The notes under the pieces were generated by a model, which did no database searches, was not told the DNA's origin, and saw only the letters and a list, made by a program, of their open reading frames with translations. The translations under genes were made by a program, and so were the position numbers. From positions 123,809 through 187,808 of the forward strand of contig NZ_JANHDM010000007.1 in the NCBI RefSeq assembly GCF_024494685.1: 64,000 nt of DNA, read 5' to 3'. Numbering within the stretch: the first letter of the stretch is position 1; each line of letters begins with the position of its first letter. Positions 17,272 to 25,621 of this stretch are shown here, piece after piece. Source of the stretch: Halorubrum rubrum (GTDB lineage: Archaea > Halobacteriota > Halobacteria > Halobacteriales > Haloferacaceae).

Positions 17272-18035
17272 GGGGTGTCGGGGACGACCGCGCTCTTGAA
17301 CCGCGCCGCCACCGCCTCCTCGTCGCCGTCGCGCACCGCGAGCCGGGCGGCCGCCTCGCGGTACCGGGCCGCCGGCTCGCTGTCGGGCGCGTGCGCTAAG
17401 AGGGGCTTTCCCGCCCGTCGCGCCGCTCGTACCACGTCGCTGTCGGGCACCTCCGCGAGCACCGGGCCGCCGAAGTGGCGGCCGGCCTGCTCCGCGACCG
17501 CGGCCGTCGGATCCCGCACCTTGTTGAGCAGGACGCCCGCGGTCTCGGTGCCGTACGAGCGCGCGTACTCCTGGACCTTCAGCCCGTCCGAGAGCGCGGG
17601 GATCGTCGGCTCGACCACGATCACGACGCGGTCGGCGAGGACGACGGGTAACACCGCGGACTTCGAGCCGAGCGCGGCCGGCGAATCGAGGAGGAGTACG
17701 TCCGTGTCGCGGGCGAGCTCGGCGACCACCTCGCGGAGCCGCGCGGGGTCGGCCGCGGAAAAGCCCGCGAGCGAGGTGCCACAGGGGACGACCCGCAGCC
17801 CGAACCGCTCGTAGGTCGCCTCCGAGACGTCGGTCGCGGTCCCCTCAACGAGGAGGTCGTGGAGGGTGACCGTCGCGTCGTCGAGGCCAGTGTGGAAGAG
17901 CAGGTTCGCCATCCCGGTGTCCGCGTCGACGACGGTCACGTCGTGTTCTTCGGCGAGCGCCATGCCGAGCGCGAGCGTGCTCGTCGTCTTGCCGGTGCCG
18001 CCCTTGCCGCTGGCGACCGCGAACGCCTCGACCAT
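17268..18035 (-). CDS. MinD/ParA-family ATPase
   Basis: 255 aa. A deviant Walker A, SGKGGTGKTT (Lys11 signature and Lys16), is at the N-terminus; switch I follows in VTVVDADTGMANLLFHTG, and VLLLDSPAALGSKSAVL is the Walker B region. No obvious C-terminal amphipathic membrane helix is seen. The family forms ATP-dependent dimers that position chromosomes, chemoreceptors or surface structures; haloarchaea carry several such MinD paralogues. First gene of a three-gene operon with an acidic partner and an unknown protein. It is not beside an origin or parB, so plasmid partition is unlikely. Confidence 0.88.
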   Translation of the reverse strand: MVEAFAVASGKGGTGKTTSTLALGMALAEEHDVTVVDADTGMANLLFHTGLDDATVTLHDLLVEGTATDVSEATYERFGLRVVPCGTSLAGFSAADPARLREVVAELARDTDVLLLDSPAALGSKSAVLPVVLADRVVIVVEPTIPALSDGLKVQEYARSYGTETAGVLLNKVRDPTAAVAEQAGRHFGGPVLAEVPDSDVVRAARRAGKPLLAHAPDSEPAARYREAAARLAVRDGDEEAVAARFKSAVVPDTP

Positions 18036-18059
18036 TACCCGTCAGTCCGCGTCGGCGCG

Positions 18060-18067
18060 TTAAAAGG
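18060..18067 (-). promoter_or_regulatory. TATA element of the MinD-like ATPase operon
   Basis: Minus strand CCTTTTAA, about 28 bases before the ATG at 18035. It is close to the haloarchaeal TATA consensus and predicts a leaderless or near-leaderless message. Confidence 0.55.
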
Positions 18068-18164
18068 TGTCTATACGGAGCTTCGAGGCTTTGCTGCTCG
18101 GACGTGTCGACCGGTCGTGGTCAATACGAGTGATCCACATCCCATCCATATCACCGATCTACAG

Positions 18165-18338
18165 ATGAGCAAGCCGAGTGTCTCGGGGCTCGACCCCCGA
18201 GGCGGTTCACTCGCCCTCACGTCCGGGATGCTGAACGGGAACGGCGAGTACACCGCCTACGACGTCTCGTCGTCGGACCGGGGAGTCCACGGACAAGCCC
18301 ACGACCGAAGCCGTGGGGAGATGACGAGACACATATAG
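18165..18338 (+). pseudogene. C-terminal remnant of a TnpB (IS200/IS605, IS1341-type) protein with right-end-like hairpin
   Basis: Read in the frame beginning ATG 18165, the peptide contains GGSLALTSGMLNGNGEYTAYD followed by GVHGQ. It resembles the extreme C-terminus of haloarchaeal TnpB proteins, where an LALKSG...NGDFTPY block follows the zinc ribbon. No RuvC catalytic residues or zinc ribbon remain. The hairpin CCCACG-N8-CGTGGG (18298-18317) and following GGAGATGAC match the style of the element right end, which in functional elements also forms the 3' part of the guide RNA. The rest of the element is absent: the MinD-like gene lies to the left and the amidohydrolase to the right. Confidence 0.6.
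18331..18338 (+). promoter_or_regulatory. TATA element of the amidohydrolase gene
   Basis: ACATATAG ends 21 bases before the ATG at 18360, the usual distance for leaderless initiation. It abuts the TnpB remnant, so the promoter lies at or just outside the old element border. Confidence 0.5.
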
Positions 18339-18359
18339 CCTCGCCGGTCTCTCTGTTGT

Positions 18360-19385
18360 ATGGAGACGATCGAGGGAACCGTCCTCGCCGGGCAGTCGTT
18401 CGAGCCGATCCATGGCCGGGTCGTCGTGGAGGGAGGTCGTATCGCGGCCGTCGATGAGACACCTGAACGCGACGACGAGCCGAGCCGCATCATCCTGCCG
18501 GCGTTCGTAAACGCGCACACCCACGTCGGGGACTCGGTCGCTAAAGAAGCCGCCGTCGGGCTCGGCCTCGAAGAGGCGGTGGCCCCGCCCGACAGCCTGA
18601 AACACCGACGGTTGGCGGCGGCCGACCGTGAGACGCTGGTCGAGGCGATGTATCGCACGCTCCGGTTCATGGAACGAACCGGAACGGCCGCATTCCTCGA
18701 TTTCCGCGAGTTCGGCGTCGAAGGTACCCGGACGCTACGCGAGGCCGCCGAGGACCTCGACATCGAGGACTTCATCTTCGGGAGCGACGATCCCGCGGTC
18801 CTGGATGTGGCCGACGGGTTCGGTGCCAGCGGCGCTAACGACGGCGATTTCACCGACCAGCGAACGGCCGCGAGAGAGCGTGGCGTCCCGTTCGCCATTC
18901 ACGCCGGCGAGCCTGACGCCACCGACGTCCATCCGGCGCTGGATCTGAACCCGGATCTGCTGATCCACATGGTCCACGCCGAGGTCGATCACCTGGAACG
19001 GGTCGCAGACCAAGGAGTCCCGATCGCAGTCTGTCCCCGCGCGAACCGCGTCCTCGGGGTCGGCCGGCCGCCGATCGAGACACTGCTCGAGTACACCGAC
19101 GTGGCGCTCGGGACGGATAACGTGATGCTGAACGGGCCTTCAATGTTCCGCGAGATGGAGTACACCGCGAAGACGTTCGACCTCCCCTCGCGGACGGTGC
19201 TTCGGATGGCGACGGCTGCTGGAGCCGACGCGGTCGGCCTTGACTGTGGCGTCATCGAACCGGACCGCCGCGCCGCGCTGCTGGTGCTCGACGGCGATTC
19301 GGACAACCTCTCTAGCGTTGCGGATCCGGTCGATGCGGTGGTCCGACGGGCGACGGCGCTCGATATTCAGAACGTCATCTGCTGA
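18360..19385 (+). CDS. Amidohydrolase-family metal-dependent deaminase/hydrolase
   Basis: 341 aa. The metal-binding pattern of the superfamily is complete: His53-x-His55 (NAHTHVGDS), His180 (FAIHAGE), a histidine in IHMVHAE (202 or 205) and Asp252 (LGTDN). A short beta-sandwich at the N-terminus (GRVVVEGGRIAAVDE) is the usual composite domain. Closest in style to cytosine / S-adenosylhomocysteine / chlorohydrolase-type deaminases, but the substrate cannot be read from sequence. Its GC content is visibly lower than that of neighbouring core genes. Together with the TnpB remnant just upstream, this suggests lateral arrival. Confidence 0.85.
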   Translation: METIEGTVLAGQSFEPIHGRVVVEGGRIAAVDETPERDDEPSRIILPAFVNAHTHVGDSVAKEAAVGLGLEEAVAPPDSLKHRRLAAADRETLVEAMYRTLRFMERTGTAAFLDFREFGVEGTRTLREAAEDLDIEDFIFGSDDPAVLDVADGFGASGANDGDFTDQRTAARERGVPFAIHAGEPDATDVHPALDLNPDLLIHMVHAEVDHLERVADQGVPIAVCPRANRVLGVGRPPIETLLEYTDVALGTDNVMLNGPSMFREMEYTAKTFDLPSRTVLRMATAAGADAVGLDCGVIEPDRRAALLVLDGDSDNLSSVADPVDAVVRRATALDIQNVIC

Positions 19386-19531
19386 ACGCCAAACCGGTCC
19401 CGTCTCGCACCCCCTGCGGCGCGAGTGCCGCATACGCGCCCTGTATCTCGCACGGCCATCGGAACGTCGCTTGAAATCACCCGACGCTTTCCGAGAACAG
19501 CGCTTTTGCTCGCTCGCATCCATACTCCGGT

Positions 19532-20866
19532 ATGGTCGAGACGATATCCGCGAACGAGTTCCGCGACATGGTCGACGCGGCGCGACGCGGCGAGCGCGAG
19601 TTCGCCGTCGTCGACACCAGGCCCGAGGAGAGCTACCGGGGCTGGCGGATCGCCGGCGCGGTCAACTACGTCTACAAGCCGTTCCACCGGTTCGACCCCG
19701 ACGAGTTCGAGGCGGCGACCGGGATCGGCCCCGAGGAGACGGTGGTGACCGTCTGCGCGAAGGGGAAGTCCTCGCACGCGCTCGCGGACGACCTCGTCGC
19801 CGCCGGCTACGGGGACGTGTACGCGATCGACGACGGGATGCGCGGCTGGTCCGCCGTCTACGACCGCGCCGAGGTCCCGCTCCCCGACGCCGGCGACGAC
19901 CCCCTCGAGGTCGTCCAGATCCAGCGCCGCGCGAAGGGGTGTCTGGGGTACCTGATCGTCGGCGGGCGAGCGGACGCTGGTGACGACGGCGACACGGCCA
20001 GCGATCCCGACGACTCCCGCGTGGCGGTCGCCGATTCCGGTGGCTCCCGCGTCGCCATCGCGGTCGACGTCTCCCGCCACGGCGAGGAGTGGCGCGCCGC
20101 GGCCGCCGAGCGCGACGCGTCGATCACGGCGGTGCTCGACACCCACGTCCACGCCGACCACCTCTCCGGGGGCCGCGCGCTCGCCGACGAGCTCGGCGTC
20201 CCCTACGTCCTCCCGGCTGCGGCCGAAGCGCGCGACGTGACCGACGACTTCGAGCCGATCGAGCGCAACGAGACCCTCTCGGTCGGCGGGGTCGACGTGA
20301 AGGCGCTCGCGACGCCCGGCCACACCGATGACGGCGCGAGCTACCTCGTCGGACGGTCGGCCGTCCTCACGGGCGACACGCTCTTCACGGAGGGCGTCGG
20401 CCGGACGGAGCTCCAGTTCGCGGCCGACGGGGCCGACGGAAGCGACGGGGACGGAACCCGAAACGGTGGGGCGGACCGGGAGTCCGCCGGCGCACGAACC
20501 GGTGCGAAGCGGCTCTACGACTCGCTCCACGGCACGCTCCTCGCGGAGCCGGACGACGTCGTCGTGCTGCCCGGCCACTTCTCGGTCGCGAACGACGGGA
20601 CGACCGGAGACGCGATCCCCGGCGAGCCCGTGGCGACGACGGTCGGGGCGGCCCGGCGGGGGATCGGGATCCTCGGTCTGGACCGGGAGGGGTTCGTCGA
20701 GGAGATCACGGCGACGCTCCCGGAGAAGCCGCCGAACTACGAGTCGGTGATCGCGGCCAACCGCGGGGTCGAGGAGCCGGCCGACGAGGTCGCCGCGATC
20801 GAACTCGAGATGGGACCCAACCGCTGTGCGGCCGAGCCGGCTCCGGAGCCCGAAGCCGGCGACTGA
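19532..20866 (+). CDS. Rhodanese / metallo-beta-lactamase fusion (persulfide dioxygenase-like)
   Basis: 444 aa. The N-terminal rhodanese domain (about 1-115) has catalytic Cys75 in TVCAKGKSS. The C-terminal metallo-beta-lactamase domain has THVHADHLSG (His205, His207, Asp209, His210), TPGHTDD, GDTLFTEGVGRTEL and LPGHF, the pattern of ETHE1-type sulfur dioxygenases and glyoxalase-II relatives. Acidic, Gly-rich inserts (about 148-172 and 300-330) separate strands of the core. Likely role: oxidation or transfer of sulfane sulfur in the cytosol. It stands alone between the amidohydrolase and a convergent gene. Confidence 0.88.
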   Translation: MVETISANEFRDMVDAARRGEREFAVVDTRPEESYRGWRIAGAVNYVYKPFHRFDPDEFEAATGIGPEETVVTVCAKGKSSHALADDLVAAGYGDVYAIDDGMRGWSAVYDRAEVPLPDAGDDPLEVVQIQRRAKGCLGYLIVGGRADAGDDGDTASDPDDSRVAVADSGGSRVAIAVDVSRHGEEWRAAAAERDASITAVLDTHVHADHLSGGRALADELGVPYVLPAAAEARDVTDDFEPIERNETLSVGGVDVKALATPGHTDDGASYLVGRSAVLTGDTLFTEGVGRTELQFAADGADGSDGDGTRNGGADRESAGARTGAKRLYDSLHGTLLAEPDDVVVLPGHFSVANDGTTGDAIPGEPVATTVGAARRGIGILGLDREGFVEEITATLPEKPPNYESVIAANRGVEEPADEVAAIELEMGPNRCAAEPAPEPEAGD

Positions 20867-20880
20867 GGACGGCCGGCACC

Positions 20881-21621
20881 CTACCCGTCGTCCTGGAGGT
20901 CGGCCTCCCGCAGCGCCTCGTTTAAGTCCTCGCGGACGCGCTCGCCCGTCTCGCGGTCCATCGCGGTCGTGACGATCCGGTTCTCCTGGACGCTCGAGCC
21001 GTCCCGGAGGAGGAGCCGGACGTTCCCGTTCGTTCCCGCGCGCGTCGCCTTCGCGCGCAGGCCCGTCCGCGAGCCGGTGCCGCCGGCGTCGATCGGGCCG
21101 GGTACGACCTTCTTGACGTGCGGGTGCTCGGCGACCGTCCGGATCGCCCGCCGGCCCGTGCGGTCGCCGATGAGCGTCGAGTGGGAGCCGCCGATCTTCT
21201 CGCGGGGCGGCGTCTCGACCACCTCCAGCGCGCGGTCGCCGCGGCGGTCGAGCACCCACTCGACCGCGTCGCCGTCGTCGTCCCCGTCCGGCACGCGATA
21301 GAACTCGTGGTGGAGCTGCGCGCGCGTCTCACGGAGGGGCTCGCGCGCGCCGGCCGCGTACACGGTCTCGGGTCGTTTCCGGCGGATCTCGTCGGCGACG
21401 CGGCCGGCGAAGTTGCGGAGCTGGACGTGCGTCAGCTCCGCGTCGTTTTCGGGTCGGGTCGTGATCGTCGTCCGCCCGACGACGTCGTCCTCCTCGAGCA
21501 TCGTCAGCTCCGCGCGCTCCGCCGTGAACTCCACGACGACCGCGTCGCTGTTTGCGGTGTTACAGGTCAGACAGTAATCCCCCGGCTTCTCCAGGGGGGT
21601 GCCACACCGCCGGCAGTTCAT
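20881..21621 (-). CDS. Conserved archaeal zinc-ribbon protein, DUF2103-like
   Basis: 246 aa. An N-terminal zinc ribbon uses Cys3/Cys6 and Cys17/Cys20. The body contains a central EKIGGSHSTLIGDRTGRRAI block and HPHVKKVVPGPI, which fit the uncharacterised DUF2103 family of predicted metal-binding proteins. The C-terminal third is rich in Arg and Thr (TGLRAKATRAGTNGNVRLLL), suggestive of RNA binding. It is convergent with the rhodanese-fusion gene, the stops being 14 bases apart. Confidence 0.8.
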   Translation of the reverse strand: MNCRRCGTPLEKPGDYCLTCNTANSDAVVVEFTAERAELTMLEEDDVVGRTTITTRPENDAELTHVQLRNFAGRVADEIRRKRPETVYAAGAREPLRETRAQLHHEFYRVPDGDDDGDAVEWVLDRRGDRALEVVETPPREKIGGSHSTLIGDRTGRRAIRTVAEHPHVKKVVPGPIDAGGTGSRTGLRAKATRAGTNGNVRLLLRDGSSVQENRIVTTAMDRETGERVREDLNEALREADLQDDG

Positions 21622-21734
21622 ACCTCCCGGAGGCGCGTGCCCGATAAAAGGCCGTTCGTTCGGTCCGCCGGCGTCGACCTCGACTCCCGCCTCGGAGCAA
21701 CCGATATTAGTCGATGCCGCACGGATCGAAGCGT

Positions 21735-22475
21735 ATGGACACCGACCGCGTCGACGCGGACGCCCCGGACGAGGGGTCCGACGGATCCGAACCCGGCGCT
21801 CCGGAGGCCGTATCCGACCGCTCGGAGGCCGACCGCTCGGAGGCCGACCGGTCCGTGTCGGATCTGACCGACTCCGAGGTCATCGGGGACTGGCTGGAGG
21901 GACTGTTCCGGAACGGGCGCACGAACGCGCTGATCGCGTGGGCGATGGTCGCGGTGCTCGTCGGCGTTTTCCTCGAGAGCGTCGCGGAGTTCGACCTCCT
22001 CGCGATGGCGCTCGTCGCGGCCATCACCGCCGTCGTGGTCGCCCCCGGAGTCGCCGCTCGGGACCCGCGGGTGATGCCCCCGTGGGAGGTGCTCGTGATC
22101 GCGCTGTTGCCCGTGTTGGTCCGCGCGCTCCTCGGCGGCGAGGTCGGGGTCTTCGCGACGTACCTCGCCATCGCCGCGCTGGCGCTCGTCATCACCGTCG
22201 AGCTCCAGATGTTCACCCCGCTACGGGTGACCCACTGGTTCGGCATCGCCTTCGTCGTGATGACGACGATGGCCACGGCGGCCGCCTGGACCGTCCTCCG
22301 CTGGAACGCCGACCGACTCCTCGACACCGCCTACCTGACGACGAACGAGGCGCTGATGATCGAGTGGATATACGTGACGCTCGCCGGACTCGCCGCGGGC
22401 GTCCTCTTCGACGTCTACTTCCGCCGCCGGGGGCTGCGGCTCCGCCGCGCGCTCCGGCGGGTGGTGCGCCGATGA
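21735..22475 (+). CDS. Haloarchaeal membrane protein of unknown function (first of a pair)
   Basis: About 246 aa from ATG 21735; an in-frame ATG at 21714 would add seven residues. The first 50 residues are acidic with a tandem SEADRSEADRS repeat. At least five hydrophobic helices follow (for example IAWAMVAVLVGVFLESV and LAIAALALVITVELQMF), ending with an Arg-rich cytosolic tail. No enzyme motif is recognised. The stop overlaps the start of the next membrane-protein gene (ATGA), so the two are co-translated and probably form a complex. Confidence 0.75.
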   Translation: MDTDRVDADAPDEGSDGSEPGAPEAVSDRSEADRSEADRSVSDLTDSEVIGDWLEGLFRNGRTNALIAWAMVAVLVGVFLESVAEFDLLAMALVAAITAVVVAPGVAARDPRVMPPWEVLVIALLPVLVRALLGGEVGVFATYLAIAALALVITVELQMFTPLRVTHWFGIAFVVMTTMATAAAWTVLRWNADRLLDTAYLTTNEALMIEWIYVTLAGLAAGVLFDVYFRRRGLRLRRALRRVVRR

Positions 22476-23116
22476 CGCTCCTGCCCCGCCCGTCCGTCCG
22501 GAACCAGAAACGTCTCACGCGGACGATGCAGGCGACCCTCGCCGGGATCCTCGTCTACGGGATCGTCGCGGGCGCGCCGAAGGCGATCTCCAACGGCGGG
22601 ATCGCGCTGCTCATCACGTTCGTTCCGGCGGCGCTCGAGCGGAACTACGAGGTTCCGATCGACCCCTGGCTCGGGGTGTGGATCACGAGCGCCGTCTTCT
22701 TTCACACCCTGGGATCGGCCGCCCTCTACACGCGGATCGAGTGGTGGGACCACCTCACACACTCGCTCTCGGCCTCGCTCGTCGCGGGCGTGGGGTACAC
22801 GGCGTTGCGCGCCGTCGACCTCCACAGCGACCGGATCCGGATCCCCGACCGGTTCGCGTTCGTCTTCATCGTCGTCGTCGTCCTCGCGTTCGGGGTCGTC
22901 TGGGAGCTGTTCGAGTTCGCGCTCGACATCATCGCCGCCAGGACCGGCGTCACCATGCCCCTGGCACAACACGGGCTCGACGACACCGTCCTCGACCTGA
23001 CGTACAACTCCCTGGGGGCGCTCCTCGTCGCGATCTTCGGACAGGCACACCTCTCGGGGGTCGCAGAGCGGATCCGCGAGGAACGTCTCGGTCGGTCGGG
23101 TGATTCCGGGGAGTGA
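22472..23116 (+). CDS. DUF2238/YjdF-like membrane protein (second of a pair)
   Basis: 214 aa, five to six helices. Polar residues are conserved within or next to the helices: EWWDHLTHSLSASLVA, VVWELFEFALD and GLDDTVLDLTYN. The same three blocks recur in the protein encoded at 50467-51174, so these are paralogues. The pattern fits an uncharacterised membrane family related to YjdF/DUF2238. The ATG overlaps the preceding stop by four bases. No function is known to me. Confidence 0.78.
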   Translation: MTLLPRPSVRNQKRLTRTMQATLAGILVYGIVAGAPKAISNGGIALLITFVPAALERNYEVPIDPWLGVWITSAVFFHTLGSAALYTRIEWWDHLTHSLSASLVAGVGYTALRAVDLHSDRIRIPDRFAFVFIVVVVLAFGVVWELFEFALDIIAARTGVTMPLAQHGLDDTVLDLTYNSLGALLVAIFGQAHLSGVAERIREERLGRSGDSGE

Positions 23117-23160
23117 GCGGCGACTCGGAGCGACTCGCCGGGCGCACGGCCGGCCACTGA

Positions 23161-24264
23161 TCACTCGAGACAGGCCGCGACGACGCGTAACGCCGCCTCG
23201 CCGCGGACCTCCTTCGCCAGGAGCGGGACGCGTTTCACGTCGCGACCGCGGAAGAGGTCGGTCGCCTCCCGCAGCGCCGCCTGCTGGACCTCCCACCGCC
23301 GCGCGCAGAACTCGCAGTGTTCAGGATCCGGCTCGACGATCCACTCGGGGTCGACGTCGGCCACCTCGCTCACCCGCTCCATCACGCGGTTGACGACGAG
23401 CGTGTTCACCGGTATCCCGAACTCGTCGAGCCGGGCGACGAGCCGCTCGGACTCGACGACGCTCATCTCCTCGGGGATGGTGACGACCCGGAAGTCGGTC
23501 CGCGCGGGGTCGCGCAACACGTCTCGAAGGCGCTCGATCCGCGCCCGCAGCTCCTCGAGGTCGGCGCTCGGGTCGGGCTCGTCGTCGTCCCCGCCGAACA
23601 TCCCCTTGATCCCGTCCATCATCCCGGAGAAGCGCTGCCGGAGCGTCATCACGCGGCCGATCATCGAGTCCATGATCTCGGGCAGCTGGAGGAGCCGGAG
23701 GGTGTGGCCGGTGGGCGCGGTGTCGACGACGACCCGGTCGAAGCGCGGGTCGTCGAGGTACTCGAGCAGCTGGCGCATCGCCGCGGCCTCGTCCGCGCCG
23801 GGCATCGTCCCGCCGAGCAGCGAGCCGGCCGCGTCGTCGGGGGCGTCGTCGCCCGCGCCCCCCGCGCCGCCCATCCCCGGCATTCCCCCCATCGCCTCGC
23901 CCATCTCGCCGAGCCCGCCGAGCGGATCGCCGTCCGCGCCGAACATCCCCTCCTCGATCGCGTCGTCGGGATCGATCTCGGCGGCGTAAAGCGGCAGGTC
24001 CTCGTGGACCACCGCGGGCTCCGCGGGCACGTCGATCCCGAGCGTGTCCGAGAGCGAGTGGGCGGGGTCCGTCGAGACGACGAGCGTCGGGACGCCGCCG
24101 GCCGCCGAGGAGAGCGCTGTCGCGGCCGCCATCGTCGTCTTTCCCACGCCTCCCTTCCCGCCGTACAGCACGTACTCGGGCGCGTCCACGCCCCGCGGGA
24201 GGTCCTCGCTCCCCGTGTCCTCGTCGTCGACGCGGTCGACGGGCTCGACGTCGATGTCGTCCAT
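23161..24264 (-). CDS. ArsA/Get3-family ATPase
   Basis: 367 aa from ATG 24264; the longer open frame upstream is not conserved-looking. The P-loop GGKGGVGKTT (Lys37, Lys42), VVDTAPTGHTLRLLQLPE and the C-terminal Cys317-x2-Cys320 pair (zinc-mediated dimer in Get3) are present. A Gly/Met-rich segment (GEMGEAMGGMPGMGGAGG, about residues 136-153) occupies the position of the hydrophobic substrate-binding subdomain of Get3. Likely a tail-anchored protein targeting factor rather than an arsenite pump; no arsenic genes are nearby. Confidence 0.9.
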   Translation of the reverse strand: MDDIDVEPVDRVDDEDTGSEDLPRGVDAPEYVLYGGKGGVGKTTMAAATALSSAAGGVPTLVVSTDPAHSLSDTLGIDVPAEPAVVHEDLPLYAAEIDPDDAIEEGMFGADGDPLGGLGEMGEAMGGMPGMGGAGGAGDDAPDDAAGSLLGGTMPGADEAAAMRQLLEYLDDPRFDRVVVDTAPTGHTLRLLQLPEIMDSMIGRVMTLRQRFSGMMDGIKGMFGGDDDEPDPSADLEELRARIERLRDVLRDPARTDFRVVTIPEEMSVVESERLVARLDEFGIPVNTLVVNRVMERVSEVADVDPEWIVEPDPEHCEFCARRWEVQQAALREATDLFRGRDVKRVPLLAKEVRGEAALRVVAACLE

Positions 24265-24335
24265 GCTCGCCACTGGCGGCGGCGCGCTTGTGTACCCGTC
24301 GGTCCGGGTCGCGGACCAGGTCGAGCGATAGCCGT

Positions 24336-24632
24336 CTACACCGACCCGTCGAGCCGCTCCACGACGGTCTGGAGGTTCGCCTCGCTCTCGATATCGCGTT
24401 TCACCTGCTCGCGCCGGCGGACCGCCGCGGAGTCGGCGTCGTACGCGCGGACGTACTCCGCGCGGGTGTGCTCGTCGAACGCGTGCCGGATCGCGAAGTA
24501 GCCGTCCGGGACGATCGTGCCGCACACCTTACACTCGTGGCGCTGGTGTTCTCGCGTCTGGTGGAGCACGGCCGACTCCACGTCCTCGAAGACGGCGTCG
24601 CACCCGTCGATACCGCACGCCCAGGGAACCAT
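24336..24632 (-). CDS. Two-finger C2H2-type zinc protein
   Basis: 98 aa. Two consecutive C2H2 zinc fingers are clear: Cys6, Cys11, His24, His29, then Cys34, Cys37, His50, His55. A charged helix follows (RREQVKRDIESEANLQ). Small C2H2 proteins are frequent in haloarchaea and generally presumed to bind DNA or regulate; this one is unassigned. It lies upstream of and parallel to the ArsA-like gene, 71 bases away, and divergent from the PHP gene. Confidence 0.82.
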   Translation of the reverse strand: MVPWACGIDGCDAVFEDVESAVLHQTREHQRHECKVCGTIVPDGYFAIRHAFDEHTRAEYVRAYDADSAAVRRREQVKRDIESEANLQTVVERLDGSV

Positions 24633-24754
24633 GCCCCACGGTTCCCGCCGAGGGGATTAACGGTTTCCCCCGACGCCCGCCTCCCTCGGTCGTTCGGGTC
24701 CGTCCGTCGACCGCGAACGATACGTCTTTGGGCGGCTTTCGCGTACCGCCGATC

Positions 24755-25519
24755 GTGAGCCGATCTCGAACGCGCGTCGACGCCCACGTCAAAGTTCTCG
24801 ACGACCGCGTCGTCGCCCGCGCGAAAGAGCGCGGGATCGACGCGCTCGTGTACGCGCCTCACTTCACCCGACTGCCGACGCTCCGCGAGCGCGCGGACCG
24901 GTTCTCCGACGACGACCTGACGGTGGTCCCCGGCCGCGAGGTGTTCACCGGCGACTGGGGGAACCGCCGGCACCTCCTCGCGATCGGACTCTCCGAGCCG
25001 GTCCCCGACTACATCACCTTCGAGGGGGCGATGGCGGAGTTCGAACGCCAGGACGCCGCGGTCCTCGTCCCGCACCCGGCGTTCGCGACCATCTCGCTCA
25101 CCCGGCCCGAGCTCGCGGCCCACGACGCCCGCGTCGACGCAATCGAGACGTACAACACGAAGCTGCTCGCCCACCAGAACGGCCGCGCGCGCGACATCGC
25201 CGACGACCTCGACCTCCACGGGTTCGGCTCCTCGTACGCGCACCTCCGACCCACGGTCGGCGAGGCGTGGACCGCCTTCGAGGGCGACCTCCCCGACGAG
25301 GCGGCGATCGTCGAGGCGTTCCGCGAGGGACGGCCTCGGTCGGTCGTCCACCGCGGCGGTATCGACCACCGCCTCCGCGGGCTCGTCGAGTTCGGCCACC
25401 TCGCCTACGAGAACACGTGGGCGAAGGCCGAGCGGCTGTTCCTCTCGGGCGAGGAGCCCACCCTCCCCTCGAACGTCGTCTACGAGGGCCGGTTCGACGA
25501 CGTGGCCGTCTACGAGTGA
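24755..25519 (+). CDS. PHP-domain metal-dependent phosphoesterase
   Basis: 254 aa from GTG 24755; TTG 24728 in the same frame is a weaker alternative. The start RVDAHVKVLDDRVVARAKERGIDALVYAPH, then VVPGREVFT and VLVPHPAF, reproduce the PHP histidine/acid pattern, though the first HxH is reduced to a single His (DAHVK). The C-terminal part contains SSYAHLRPTVGEAWTAFEG in place of the common SDAH motif. Probably acts on a small phosphoester or nucleotide; substrate unknown. Confidence 0.8.
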   Translation: MSRSRTRVDAHVKVLDDRVVARAKERGIDALVYAPHFTRLPTLRERADRFSDDDLTVVPGREVFTGDWGNRRHLLAIGLSEPVPDYITFEGAMAEFERQDAAVLVPHPAFATISLTRPELAAHDARVDAIETYNTKLLAHQNGRARDIADDLDLHGFGSSYAHLRPTVGEAWTAFEGDLPDEAAIVEAFREGRPRSVVHRGGIDHRLRGLVEFGHLAYENTWAKAERLFLSGEEPTLPSNVVYEGRFDDVAVYE

Positions 25520-25621
25520 GTCGACGCCGACCGTTCGACCCGCTTTCCGTTCGAAACGACCGTTATATCTTGGCTGCTTACTTCATAATAACTAAGCGTT
25601 TTCTGGCGATTTTCCGTCGTG

